A stretch of DNA of 64,000 bases, from assembly GCF_001612965.1 (NCBI RefSeq), contig NZ_BDBL01000028.1, positions 1-64,000 on the forward strand. The letters run 5' to 3'. This DNA is from Nocardia kruczakiae NBRC 101016. Lineage in GTDB: Bacteria; Actinomycetota; Actinomycetes; Mycobacteriales; Mycobacteriaceae. Positions 18,301-26,036 of this stretch are shown one piece after another (within the stretch, counting starts at the first letter, position 1; each line of letters starts with the position of its first letter). Made by a program: the position numbers and the translations under genes. The notes under the pieces are model-generated. The model did no database searches. It had not been told where the DNA came from and saw only the letters and a program-made list of their open reading frames with translations.

Positions 18301-20017
18301 GCACCAGAATTCCGATGCCCTGATCGATCAGCGTCGGGGCGAGCCCCGTGGAGGGCCGGCCGTCGGCGATCAGCCGCTGCACCGAATCCATCGCCCGGAT
18401 CGCCCCCGGCGGTGTGAGGGGCACGGCATCGCGCACCGCCCACGGCGTGCGGGCCAGGGCCTGCAGCGGTTCGTCCCGCGTCAGTCCCCAGATCTGGCTG
18501 CCGAACGGCGCTCCGGGCACCACCAGCGCCCGGGTGTCGGAGGCATTGTGCGCCAGCCAGTCCGCGGTCTGCTGCCAGTACGCCGGCACCTTGTCGTAGG
18601 CGCCGCGCGGGGCGAGCTTCCCGGTCCATGCCAGCGAGGTCGACAGGGCCAGTGCCGCCAGTAACAGCGCCGCCACCGCGACCATCCGGTTGCGTTCCGG
18701 ATGTGCGAAGGCGTTGCGCCACACCGGCATCGGCACCGAGGCGGGCAACGGCACCCGGCGCAGCAGATGAGCGAGCCCGATCACCAGCGGGATCCGGATC
18801 AGCGGTTCCAGCTTGTGCACATTGCGTAGCGGGGCGCCGCCGGAATCCAGGAAGATCCGCACCGACTCGGCGAACGGGCCGCCGAGCTGTCCGGCGTATC
18901 CGGCGCAGATTCCGACCAGGCCGGCGATCAGAACGAGCGTGAACCGTCCGCGGCCCGGCATGGAGCGCAGCGCCAGCCCGGCCATTCCGGCCGCCGCGAG
19001 CGCTCCGGTCGCCAGCACCGCCGCGGGCTGGGTGACCAGTACCGCGCCCGCGATCCGCTCCGGTGAGACGTACGGCGTCCAGCTGTCGGTGCCGCGCAAC
19101 ACCTCGCCCAGCGACGCCCACTGGGTGGTCACCCCGGACGATTCGATGTAGTCCAGGAACGGCGGGCTCACCTTGCCGAGCACCAGCAGCGGCACCACCC
19201 ACCAGAAGGTGCCCAGAATCAACAGCGGAATCCACGCCCGGGTGAAGCGCCACCAGGTGCGATTCGGGCGAAACGACGCCCACCACAGTGCCGCGGGCAG
19301 GAAGGCGGCCACCGTCGCGACCGCGTTGACCGAGCCCATCAGCGCCAGCGCGAGGGCGCTCGCCGCGGGCGAGGTCGCACCCCGCATCGAGACCGAGTCG
19401 GCGGTCGGCCGGTGCGGCAGCAGGCGCCGCCATCCGGACCGGACGGCATGGATCCGCGGCATCCCGGCGCCGCCCAGCGCGGCCGGTGCGAGCAGCACCC
19501 AGGGGGCCAGCATCATCGGCAGGGTTTCCGAGGAGATGGATCCGAGCGTGGTCAGCACCCGCGGCGAGAGCGCGAACGCGACCGCCGCGACCACCCGGGA
19601 ACCGCGGGTGCCGATGCCCAGCACCTCACACAGCCGGACGATGCCCCAGAAGCCGGCGAGAATCAGCAGCGCCCACCAGATCCGCTGGGTCACCCACGCC
19701 GGAAGTCCCAGCACATGGCCCAGTGAGAAGAAGGCGCCGTGCGGGAAGAAATATCCGTACGCCTGGTTCTGCACCTGGCCCATCGGCGCCTGACTGCTCC
19801 ACAGATGGGCGGCGCGCTGCAGGAATCCGACCGGATTCTGGGCGAGATCGTATTTGGTGTCGGCGACGGTATTGCCGGGTGCCTGCAGAAAGGTCAGCAG
19901 GAAGGCGGCGAGAACGGTACCGGCGAACCAACGCCGGCCCAGTGGTGCGGTGGCCGAGGAACGGGAGTCGGCGGAGGGGGCAGCGGCGGGCGCAGCGTCA
20001 GCGCGCGCCGTACTCAA
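15302..20017 (-). CDS. aftD: Alpha-(1->3)-arabinofuranosyltransferase AftD
   Basis: 1571 residues; adds D-arabinofuranose in arabinogalactan and lipoarabinomannan assembly from decaprenyl-phospho-arabinose. A GT-C core of multiple membrane helices occupies about residues 25-440, with the early extracytoplasmic DTKYDLAQNP acidic loop typical of the family. A very long periplasmic region follows, including F5/8-type carbohydrate-binding modules (for example GQWLRLGLDHP and FGISEVQLFDYS), and terminal membrane helices close the protein. It is about 170 residues longer than mycobacterial AftD, owing partly to Pro/Ala/Thr-rich inserts near residues 1110-1165 and 1420-1500. The TTG start lies inside the end of the DUF2613 gene with no strong ribosome-binding site, so translational coupling is likely. 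Confidence 0.93.
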   Translation of the reverse strand: MSTARADAAPAAAPSADSRSSATAPLGRRWFAGTVLAAFLLTFLQAPGNTVADTKYDLAQNPVGFLQRAAHLWSSQAPMGQVQNQAYGYFFPHGAFFSLGHVLGLPAWVTQRIWWALLILAGFWGIVRLCEVLGIGTRGSRVVAAVAFALSPRVLTTLGSISSETLPMMLAPWVLLAPAALGGAGMPRIHAVRSGWRRLLPHRPTADSVSMRGATSPAASALALALMGSVNAVATVAAFLPAALWWASFRPNRTWWRFTRAWIPLLILGTFWWVVPLLVLGKVSPPFLDYIESSGVTTQWASLGEVLRGTDSWTPYVSPERIAGAVLVTQPAAVLATGALAAAGMAGLALRSMPGRGRFTLVLIAGLVGICAGYAGQLGGPFAESVRIFLDSGGAPLRNVHKLEPLIRIPLVIGLAHLLRRVPLPASVPMPVWRNAFAHPERNRMVAVAALLLAALALSTSLAWTGKLAPRGAYDKVPAYWQQTADWLAHNASDTRALVVPGAPFGSQIWGLTRDEPLQALARTPWAVRDAVPLTPPGAIRAMDSVQRLIADGRPSTGLAPTLIDQGIGILVLRNDLDPDTSRSTRPMLAHEAIEGSPGITKVAEFGNPIEVGHGDGLVADGDLRPTYPAVEIYRVSDGDSGQPAEVRSGPGAPASFPGARTVPLDSVPVVQGGPEVLERLRRNGSGANGATLLAADAARAQLTPSATTITDTPMDREADFGRVDNHNSALRAPTDARRTHNLVPDYPVSGAQPVEGQWSGATVTASSSAADATQLGGAAPGSSTAAAFDGDPSTAWLSTSAEHAVGQWLRLGLDHPIQAGALQVTTSPAAIGDPVKWIEVRTANGTVAARITEPGAPVSVSLPPGRTDWLTITATRTENGTGGGQFGISEVQLFDYSNRDAPTPVTIRHRTVLPPVPAGTPVRGWNLGQEFPGRSGCFDAPDRVRCSKGLALPAEEPGAFERTLDVPDPVTVAPRLTLRTRQGPALESLLTDPERPIARGKADVGDLRGSAFAATDGDPRTSWIAPEDTVRNRTGAKPTLTVALPRPELVTGLEVTPPMGALPARPTSIAVNLGDGPQVREIPPAPKGRDPEATAESPARTSPTATPPRDAPAPQPRSTDTPAPMSAPPTPIRLELYPRVTDHIEISIDTWKPVLDRTALGLTQEQPPGLAEVSVLGPDYPAPAPGDRPVTVDCDHGPTLAVAGRVLHTSVTATADELRTGKPVSATVCAPGDTANGGATVDLPAGSVDVTVAPAELFSVDELRLDNTAFAAAAPPAPATDGGGATRPAGDRLLVLPLSTNVGWTAHTEDGHTLRPVVVDGWKQGWVIPAEAHGPVTVGFPIDSWYRLAIFGGLLLLIPLVLLALPVPGRLRKRLGHKRNHRTAELPQDDTTPLPAEGATPGDTALPAADSPAPADGAPMRADGALAHGIGGGTTPRPDGASSAPAPASSAVSSDPPPRTWNSWWLGVAGVLIAAFLIAGPIGTVCAAIGVVAVRVLPQAPLALAVLAGAGTILGEAALSTGPWRSGEVYMGGSLWAQFPALVAVVAVGVAALPARKPWGRAGSATRTGV

Positions 20018-20168
20018 CGTTGTTCAGCAGCGACGACGACGCGTCGCCACTGCGATCCACCTCGGGCCGCGAATTCTGCGCCGTCGCCGTCACGACGACG
20101 AACACCGCGATCACGCCGAGCAGCGCTCCGGCGACGGCGCTCGCAACCCCCGGGACGGCAAACTTCAT
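19998..20168 (-). CDS. DUF2613 small membrane/secreted protein (Rv0236A-like)
   Basis: 56 residues, ATG start. A hydrophobic N-terminal segment (VASAVAGALLGVIAVFVVV) is followed by TATAQNSRPE and a short polar tail. M. tuberculosis has the equivalent small gene Rv0236A immediately upstream of aftD. Here its last 20 nt overlap the aftD start, which strongly suggests cotranslation. The protein may be a small partner of AftD, but no function is known to me. Confidence 0.8.
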   Translation of the reverse strand: MKFAVPGVASAVAGALLGVIAVFVVVTATAQNSRPEVDRSGDASSSLLNNVEYGAR

Positions 20169-20295
20169 CGCGTACTCCCAACATCGACACAGGCGTCTTG
20201 CGAGCCAACCTACAACATGGGCGCGCCGCAGGCGGCACGCAGCACGCCCAACCCGCCGCTCGGTCGGCCCTCTCGCGCCCTCCGAGCAGCCCCGA

Positions 20296-21396
20296 TCAGC
20301 TCGGCTGATCCGGTACCGCGCAGGCCAGGCCGTTCAACAGGGTGCGCAGTTTGGCCGTCGTCTCGTCGAGTTCGGTGCGCGGGTCGGACGCCGCCACGAT
20401 GCCGCCGCCACCGTAGGCCTGGACGGTGCGCCCGTCCGCGGACACGTCGGCACATCGGATCGCGACCACCCATTCACCGTCACCGCGGGTATCGCACCAG
20501 CCGACCGCGCCGCCGTAGAAACCGCGCGGCTCCTCGTATTCGGTGATGGTTCGCAGGGCGAGGTCGGTGGGGGTCCCGCAGACCGCGGGCGTGGGATGCA
20601 GCAGCAGCGCCAGGTCGAGCGCGGTGGTGGCGGGGTCGCGCAGCCGGCCGGTGATGGGTGTCGCCAGATGCCAGACGTCGGCGGTGTTGATCAACTCGGG
20701 ACCCTCGGGGATCGCGAGTTCGGCGCAGACCGGGGTGAGTTGTTCGCGGATCCACTCGATGACGAAGGCGTGCTCGTCGCGATTCTTGGTACTGGACAAC
20801 AACTCCCGCGACCGTTCGGCGTCGACGGCGGGATCGGCGTGCCGGGGCAGTGTCCCGGCGAGCGGACGCAGCGTGACGGTGTCGCCGTGCCGCGCGACCA
20901 GCACCTCCGGCGTGGCGCCGACCAGATGTGCGCCGGTCCGGCCGGCGGGAGTCAGATCGACGGCGAAGACATTGGCCTGAGGATGGCGAACCAGCAGGTG
21001 CGCGGCGATCACCTCGGGTTCGAGCGGCTGCCGCGCCTCGGCGATCAACGAGCGCGCGGCGACCACCTTGCGTAACGGCTGCGCCGGATCCGACAGCTGC
21101 TCCACCAGTTTCGTCACCCGGGCCACATGTTCGGCCGGGCTGGGAATCTCCGCGACGACCCGGACCTCGGGCAGCGGTGGCACCGCCGCCGGACGCCACG
21201 GGCCCGCGCTGTGTTGCGCCTGTTCCGGTTCACACAGGGCGGCCGCATCGCCCGGATCGAACGGGATCGCGCCGACGATCAGTTCCGCCGCACCCTCCCG
21301 CAGGGCCGCCGCCGCCCGCCGCGCATCGTCGAATGCGCGCCGGATGCCGGTGGTACGGACCACGCCCCCCGGTTGTGCGAGCAGAAAGCCGTCCAT
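20296..21396 (-). CDS. Isochorismate synthase
   Basis: 366 residues; converts chorismate to isochorismate, the entry to menaquinone, salicylate or catechol siderophores. The chorismate-binding fold is clear in the C-terminal two thirds: KVVAARSL, LVGATPEVLV, PLAGTLPRH, the segment HLATPITGRL, then PTPAVCGTP, GFYGGAVGW, and the final AYGGGGIVAASDP with ELDETTAK, which carry magnesium and substrate ligands. GFYGGAVGW favours isochorismate over anthranilate synthase. No isochorismatase or MenD partner is adjacent, so the pathway is not set by context. It competes for the same precursor as the UbiC-like lyase at 49.8 kb. Confidence 0.87.
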   Translation of the reverse strand: MDGFLLAQPGGVVRTTGIRRAFDDARRAAAALREGAAELIVGAIPFDPGDAAALCEPEQAQHSAGPWRPAAVPPLPEVRVVAEIPSPAEHVARVTKLVEQLSDPAQPLRKVVAARSLIAEARQPLEPEVIAAHLLVRHPQANVFAVDLTPAGRTGAHLVGATPEVLVARHGDTVTLRPLAGTLPRHADPAVDAERSRELLSSTKNRDEHAFVIEWIREQLTPVCAELAIPEGPELINTADVWHLATPITGRLRDPATTALDLALLLHPTPAVCGTPTDLALRTITEYEEPRGFYGGAVGWCDTRGDGEWVVAIRCADVSADGRTVQAYGGGGIVAASDPRTELDETTAKLRTLLNGLACAVPDQPS

Positions 21397-21490
21397 AGTT
21401 TCCCGACGATAGTCGTGTCCGCAGCGGGCGGCGCCCGGGCAGCGACGCAGATCTCATGTGGGCAGACTCATGTGAAGGGGGGCGGCACCG

Positions 21491-21994
21491 TCACAGCTGT
21501 CCGGCGAGATCGCTGACCGGAATCGGTTCCTTTCCCGGCGGTACCAGCAGAATCGGCCGGTGGCAGTGCTTCAGCACCGCCTCCGCCACACTCGAATGCA
21601 GCAGGGCGCGGATGCCGGTGGAGCCCCGCGTACCGGCGACGATGATGTCGACATTCAGCTCGTCGGCGACGTCGACGATCGCATTCCAGATGGTCGAGGT
21701 GCATTCGGCGGTGCGTGGCTCCGCATTCAATCCCGCCAATTTCGCCAGCCGTACGCCCTCGGCATTGATCTGTTTGGCGTCGACGTAGGCGATATCCTCG
21801 ATCTCCTCGTCCGGAAGCCATTCCGGCTGCATCACCCCGGAAAGTCCGGACAGCCGCGCGGCCTGGCGCACCATCGGCTCCCACGCCGTGAGCACGACCG
21901 CCCTGGGCGCGGACAGAAACCGCCCCGCATATTCCACGGCCCGCTTCGCATTCTCGGATCCGTCGTACGCGATGAGCATCAAGTCGCAAGTCAT
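21491..21994 (-). CDS. Universal stress protein (single UspA domain)
   Basis: 167 residues. Opens MTCDLMLIAYDGSENAKRA and ends with the ATP-binding signature GTRGSTGIRALLHSSVAEAV and PILLVP, the classical G2xG9xS pattern of ATP-binding Usp proteins. The ATG at 21994 is preceded by GGGAGGT at ideal spacing; longer in-frame starts exist but have no such site. Usp proteins act in dormancy and stress adaptation. Single gene, not in an obvious operon. Confidence 0.88.
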   Translation of the reverse strand: MTCDLMLIAYDGSENAKRAVEYAGRFLSAPRAVVLTAWEPMVRQAARLSGLSGVMQPEWLPDEEIEDIAYVDAKQINAEGVRLAKLAGLNAEPRTAECTSTIWNAIVDVADELNVDIIVAGTRGSTGIRALLHSSVAEAVLKHCHRPILLVPPGKEPIPVSDLAGQL

Positions 21995-22333
21995 GACGAC
22001 CTCCCGGACCTCCGTGCCGTGAGTGTGTGGGCGTCCCGCGACTACCCGCGACCCGAGACTACTCGCGCGATCAGCGTCGATGCGGGATGTCGATCGGTAT
22101 TCGCCGATTCGATTCGAAACCGTTCCGTTCCGTCGCCGCATTTCGGTCCGTACCCGATGCGACCATTCGGTCCGGACCGATCGGACTGTGTGCTGAACCT
22201 CACTCGTGGCTGACAATTCGCGCGTGATTCACCGAATCACGTGTAACTGCTGCGATTTCCGGTATTCACTGGAACAACCGACGAACGGAGCCGGGGTGCG
22301 GCGCCGGGAGATGGACAGTGAGTGAGGTGCATC

Positions 22334-22783
22334 GTGCGATTGAAAGAGATTGCTACGCCACAGGATTGGGCGGACACCTATCGGGAGCTGTTCGGATTAC
22401 CCTACGTGCGCGTCACCTCACCCGGATATGTGGTGTTACCGCTGGGCGACTCGGTCGCCGCGGTGAATACGCCGGAACCGCTCGGTGCGCTGGTACTCGG
22501 TGAATTGACCGTGCGCGGTATTCCGGGACCGGTGCTGGTGCGCGAACATCCGCCGCGCCGAACGTTCATCGCGGTATTCGACGGTTATCCGGATGTGGAT
22601 CGGACCCTGCGATTGCAACGCCACGGCGTCGATATCGGATCCCATCGCAGCAATGTCATCCTGCCCACCGGATTCGGGCGGCACACCCACGAGGGCCGGT
22701 GGTGGGCGCGCGCACCTCAGCGCGACGAATCGCTGCCGCTGCTGTCGGAGGTGGTGGCAGCGGTGGAGCGTATTGCCGCGTGA
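22334..22783 (+). CDS. Hypothetical protein
   Basis: About 149 residues from the GTG at 22334, which has GAGG 6 nt upstream; a GTG at 22322 is an alternative. Features: RLKEIATPQDWADTYREL, YVVLPLGDSVAAV and an acidic/aromatic C-terminal part with GFGRHTHEGRWWARAP. The N-terminal part resembles the short bifunctional primase/polymerase-like proteins found near Nocardia chromosomal islands, but this is a weak impression. No membrane segment or signal. It runs convergent to the DoxX gene with a 30-bp gap. Confidence 0.55.
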   Translation: MRLKEIATPQDWADTYRELFGLPYVRVTSPGYVVLPLGDSVAAVNTPEPLGALVLGELTVRGIPGPVLVREHPPRRTFIAVFDGYPDVDRTLRLQRHGVDIGSHRSNVILPTGFGRHTHEGRWWARAPQRDESLPLLSEVVAAVERIAA

Positions 22784-22813
22784 GCCGGGCGCGCCGCGGA
22801 TCCCGGGTCGGTG

Positions 22814-23161
22814 TCAGGCGAGGGCACCCAGGCAGGCCGCCGCCGAGGCCAGGACCAGGCACGGCATCGGATACGGCAGATGCGCGTACCAGCGTGCCCG
22901 CACGATGGTGATCACCGCGCCGACGAAATACAGCACCAGCCCGACGGCCGCGGCCAGCCCGATCGCCGGGAACACCAGCCCCGCCAGCAGCCCCAGTGCG
23001 CCCGCTGCCTTGATCGCCGCCAACGGCATCAGCGCCCAGTCCGGTACCCCGTAGCTGCGCATATTGCCACGCACCCACTCCGGGGCGACGAAGTCGACGA
23101 CGGTCGCCCCGAAGATCACCACGGCGGCGACGATCGTGACGGTCACATATGCGGTGTGCAT
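22814..23161 (-). CDS. DoxX-like membrane protein
   Basis: 115 residues, four hydrophobic helices (TVTIVAAVVIFGATVV; AIKAAGALGLLAGLVF; IGLAAAVGLVLYFVGAVI; CLVLASAAACLGALA), the layout of the DoxX/DUF4267 family of small inner-membrane proteins linked to redox and thiol stress. The ATG at 23161 has GGAGGG 4 nt upstream. It is divergent from the ECF sigma factor gene, a pairing typical of the ECF41-type sigma factors, whose usual targets are neighbouring small redox or DoxX-like genes. Confidence 0.82.
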   Translation of the reverse strand: MHTAYVTVTIVAAVVIFGATVVDFVAPEWVRGNMRSYGVPDWALMPLAAIKAAGALGLLAGLVFPAIGLAAAVGLVLYFVGAVITIVRARWYAHLPYPMPCLVLASAAACLGALA

Positions 23162-23291
23162 GACACCCTCCTGCTCGTTCGGCGCCCTGATCTGCGATCG
23201 TGAAGAGGTGGGTCCGAGCCCACGGCGCGGGCGAACAGGGCGAATCCGTCCCACATCCGGTTCGACGTGCGGGGGCCGAGAAAGGTGACCG

Positions 23292-24290
23292 GTGCGCGAT
23301 CGGGACGAGCTGGCGCGGCGCTTCGAAGAACACCGCGAGCTGTTGCGCGCTATCGCCTATCGCATGCTGGGCTCACTGAACGAGGCCGAGGACGCGGTGC
23401 AGGAAGCCTGGTTGCGCCTCGATCGGGCCGCGGGGACGACCGAGACGAAGCATGGTGGGCGAGGCGCGGCGGAGGGGGGTGCGGCGGGCAACGGGGCTGC
23501 GGATGACGATGCGGCGGACGGGCCCGGGATCGGCAATCTCGCGGCGTGGCTCACCACCGTCGTCTCGCGAATCTGCCTGGACCAGTTGCGTTCCCGAGCC
23601 GCGCGGCGCGAGGAACTCGTCGACCCCGCGGACGGATCCGTCGCACTCGAATCCACCGGTGCGGGCCCTCGGCCCGGCGTCTTCGCCGAGCCGGAAGCCG
23701 AAGCGGTACTGGCCGATTCGGTCGGTCGCGCGCTGCTGGTGGTGTTGCGCACGCTGAGCCCGGACGAGCGTGTGGCCTTCGTACTGCACGACATGTTCGC
23801 CGTCCCGTTCGACGATATCGCCCCGATCGTGGGCCGGACCGCGGCGACGACGAAGAAGCTGGCCAGTCGCGCCCGCCACCGCGTGCGCGGCGACACCGCG
23901 ACGCCCGCGGCCGAACTCGCCCGGCATCGCGAGGTGGTCACCGCATTCCTGTCGGCGGCGCGGGCCGGCGACCTCGGCGCCCTGCTCGCGGTGCTCGCAC
24001 CCGATGTCGTACGCACCGCGGACCCCGCGATTCTGCCGCCCGGCATCGCGTCCGTCGTGCGCGGTGCGGCGGCGGTGGCTGAGGAAACGGTGCTGCTGCG
24101 CAGTCGTTCTCGCGTGGCGGGCCTCGCCCTGGTCGACGGTCGGCTGGGTCTGGTCGTGGCACCGCACGGGACACTGGCGGCGGTCTTGCTGCTCACCGTG
24201 CGCGAGGACCGGGTGGCCGCCTACGAGGTCGTCGCCGACCCGGGCCGATTGGACGCCCTGACGATCGCGGTCCCGCCGCCCGCGCGCTGA
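23292..24290 (+). CDS. ECF RNA polymerase sigma factor with C-terminal SnoaL-like domain (SigJ/ECF41 type)
   Basis: 332 residues. Sigma region 2 is visible (ELLRAIAYRMLGSLNEAEDAV followed by WLRL), then WLTTVVSRICLDQLRSR, then region 4 (RVAFVLHDMFAVPFDDIAPIVGR, AATTKKLASRARHRVR). A C-terminal SnoaL-like domain begins at VTAFLSAARAGDLGALLAVL, which in this class controls sigma activity in place of an anti-sigma factor. An unusual Gly/Ala/Asp-rich insert of about 35 residues (near residues 52-80) splits region 2. Divergent from the DoxX gene, its probable target. Confidence 0.9.
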   Translation: MRDRDELARRFEEHRELLRAIAYRMLGSLNEAEDAVQEAWLRLDRAAGTTETKHGGRGAAEGGAAGNGAADDDAADGPGIGNLAAWLTTVVSRICLDQLRSRAARREELVDPADGSVALESTGAGPRPGVFAEPEAEAVLADSVGRALLVVLRTLSPDERVAFVLHDMFAVPFDDIAPIVGRTAATTKKLASRARHRVRGDTATPAAELARHREVVTAFLSAARAGDLGALLAVLAPDVVRTADPAILPPGIASVVRGAAAVAEETVLLRSRSRVAGLALVDGRLGLVVAPHGTLAAVLLLTVREDRVAAYEVVADPGRLDALTIAVPPPAR

Positions 24291-24331
24291 CTGCCCTGAT
24301 CTCGAGGTGCCGGATGTTCTCCGGAAATACG

Positions 24332-24366
24332 ACGACGCCGGCCCGTTCGATACGGACCGGCGTCGT
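24332..24366. terminator. Bidirectional terminator
   Basis: ACGACGCCGG at 24332-24341 pairs with CCGGCGTCGT at 24357-24366, with an inner CCGT/ACGG extension. Located between the 3' ends of the convergent sigma factor and fadA2 genes. Confidence 0.75.
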
Positions 24367-24396
24367 TTCGTCATATGCGCCGAGCGGCGTCGCGGA

Positions 24397-25734
24397 TCAG
24401 CGCTCCAGGATGGCGACCACGCCCTGGCCGCCGGCCGCGCAGATGGAGATGAGCGCGCGTCCGGAACCCTTCTCCGCCAACTGCTTCGCGGTCTGGGCGA
24501 TGATGCGTCCACCGGTCGCGGCGAACGGGTGCCCCGCCGCCAGCGAGGAGCCGTTGACATTGAGCTTGGTGCGGTCGATCGCCCCGAGGGCGCCGTCCAG
24601 GCCCAGCCGCTCCTTGCAGTACTGGTCGGATTCCCACGCCTGCAGGGTGGCCAGCACGACCGAGGCGAACGCCTCGTGGATCTCGTAGTAGTCGAAATCC
24701 TGCAGGGTGAGGCCGTTGCGGGCGAGCAGGCGCGGCACCGCGTAGGTCGGCGCCATCAGCAGGCCGTCCGGGCCCCACACGTAGTCGACCGCCGCCACTT
24801 CGCTGTCGACCAGGTAGGCCAGCGGCTTCAGGTTGCGCTCGGCGGCCCATTCCTCGCTGCCCAGCAGCACCGCGGAGGCGCCGTCGGTGAGCGGGGTGGA
24901 GTTGCCGGCGGTCATGGTGGCATCCCCGAGCTTGTTGCCGAAGACCGGCTTGAGGGTGGCCAGCTTCTCCAGCGAGGAGTTCGGGCGCAGGTTGTCGTCG
25001 CGGGTCAGGCCCAGGAACGGGGTGACCAGGTCGTCGAAGAAGCCGCGGTCGTAGGCGGCGGCCATGTTCTTGTGCGAGAGGTAGGCCAGTTCGTCCTGCG
25101 CCTCGCGGGCGATGCCGAACTCCTTGGCGGTGATCGCCGCGTGGTCACCCATCGACAGGCCGGTGCGGGGCTCGGCGTTGCGCGGGATCTCGATGCCGAC
25201 CATGCTCGGGCGCAGCCGGCCGACGAGCTTGACGTAATCCTTGTTGTTGCGCGCCCGGTTGGCGTCGAGCATCCATTCGCGCATGGATTCGCTCACCCCG
25301 ATCGGCGCGTCGGAGGTGGTGTCGGTGCCGCCGCCGATACCGGCCTCGATCCGGCCCAGTGCGATGGCGTCGCCGACGGTGACGATCGACTGCAGGCCGG
25401 TGCCGCAGGCCAGCTGCAGATCGTGCGCGGGGGTGTAGGGCGAGAGTTCGCTGCCCAGCACGCTCTCCCGGACCATGCCGTGCTCACCGACCCGTTTGAG
25501 CACCGCGCCGCCGACGACCATGCCGAGCCGCTCGCCCTGCAGCCCGAATCGGCTGACCAGGCCGTTCAACGCGGAGGTGAACATGTCCTGGTTCGAGGCG
25601 TGGGCGTAGCGGCCGTCGGAGCGAGCGAACGGAATCCGGTTACCGCCGAGGACGGCGACGGGCTTGGCCTGCTTGGCCTTGTCGGCCCGGCTGCTCGATG
25701 CTGCGGTCTTCGCCGAACGGGCTTTGGTAGTCAC
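24397..25734 (-). CDS. fadA2: Acetyl-CoA acyltransferase (thiolase) FadA2
   Basis: 445 residues; thiolytic cleavage of 3-ketoacyl-CoA in beta-oxidation or the reverse condensation. The acylated cysteine is C110 in LQLACGTGLQ, and the C-terminal CAAGGQGV segment holds the second catalytic cysteine; the histidine is in NGSSLAAGHPFAATG. A 25-residue Lys/Ala-rich N-terminal extension precedes the domain, as in Rv0243. The GTG start has AAGGAG 6 nt upstream. It is divergent from fabG4; the shared 300-bp gap carries the palindrome at 25903. Confidence 0.93.
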   Translation of the reverse strand: MTTKARSAKTAASSSRADKAKQAKPVAVLGGNRIPFARSDGRYAHASNQDMFTSALNGLVSRFGLQGERLGMVVGGAVLKRVGEHGMVRESVLGSELSPYTPAHDLQLACGTGLQSIVTVGDAIALGRIEAGIGGGTDTTSDAPIGVSESMREWMLDANRARNNKDYVKLVGRLRPSMVGIEIPRNAEPRTGLSMGDHAAITAKEFGIAREAQDELAYLSHKNMAAAYDRGFFDDLVTPFLGLTRDDNLRPNSSLEKLATLKPVFGNKLGDATMTAGNSTPLTDGASAVLLGSEEWAAERNLKPLAYLVDSEVAAVDYVWGPDGLLMAPTYAVPRLLARNGLTLQDFDYYEIHEAFASVVLATLQAWESDQYCKERLGLDGALGAIDRTKLNVNGSSLAAGHPFAATGGRIIAQTAKQLAEKGSGRALISICAAGGQGVVAILER

Positions 25735-25902
25735 TCGAGTCTCCTTTGGGGGACGGTCGGCCGGCGGAGCTTGCGGAGCCGGCCGGGGTGGTAGGCGCTG
25801 TCTCGTCGGGTTTCTTGGGTCCGGAGCCGGGAATGCCGCGTGTCGGGGACGAAGTCGATACCCGGCCGACTGTACTGATGGCGGTTCCGTCGGTTTACAT
25901 TA

Positions 25903-25922
25903 AACTTACTCTGGAGTAAGTT
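25903..25922. promoter_or_regulatory. Candidate TetR operator between fadA2 and fabG4
   Basis: AACTTACTC-TG-GAGTAAGTT is a perfect 9-bp inverted repeat with a 2-bp centre in an AT-rich stretch of the fadA2-fabG4 divergent region. The core TTAC-N6-GTAA is repeated upstream of the TetR gene (30606-30621) and of fadE5 (36452-36465). Confidence 0.75.
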
Positions 25923-26036
25923 AATTGTCGACACCGTACCCCGGAGATGTGGGCTACAACGCGCGGGGTAATGGGGAATACGGATACGGCAGACGTCCAG
26001 ATCGTCCACATTCGATACAAGGAGAAGGTAGGAACA

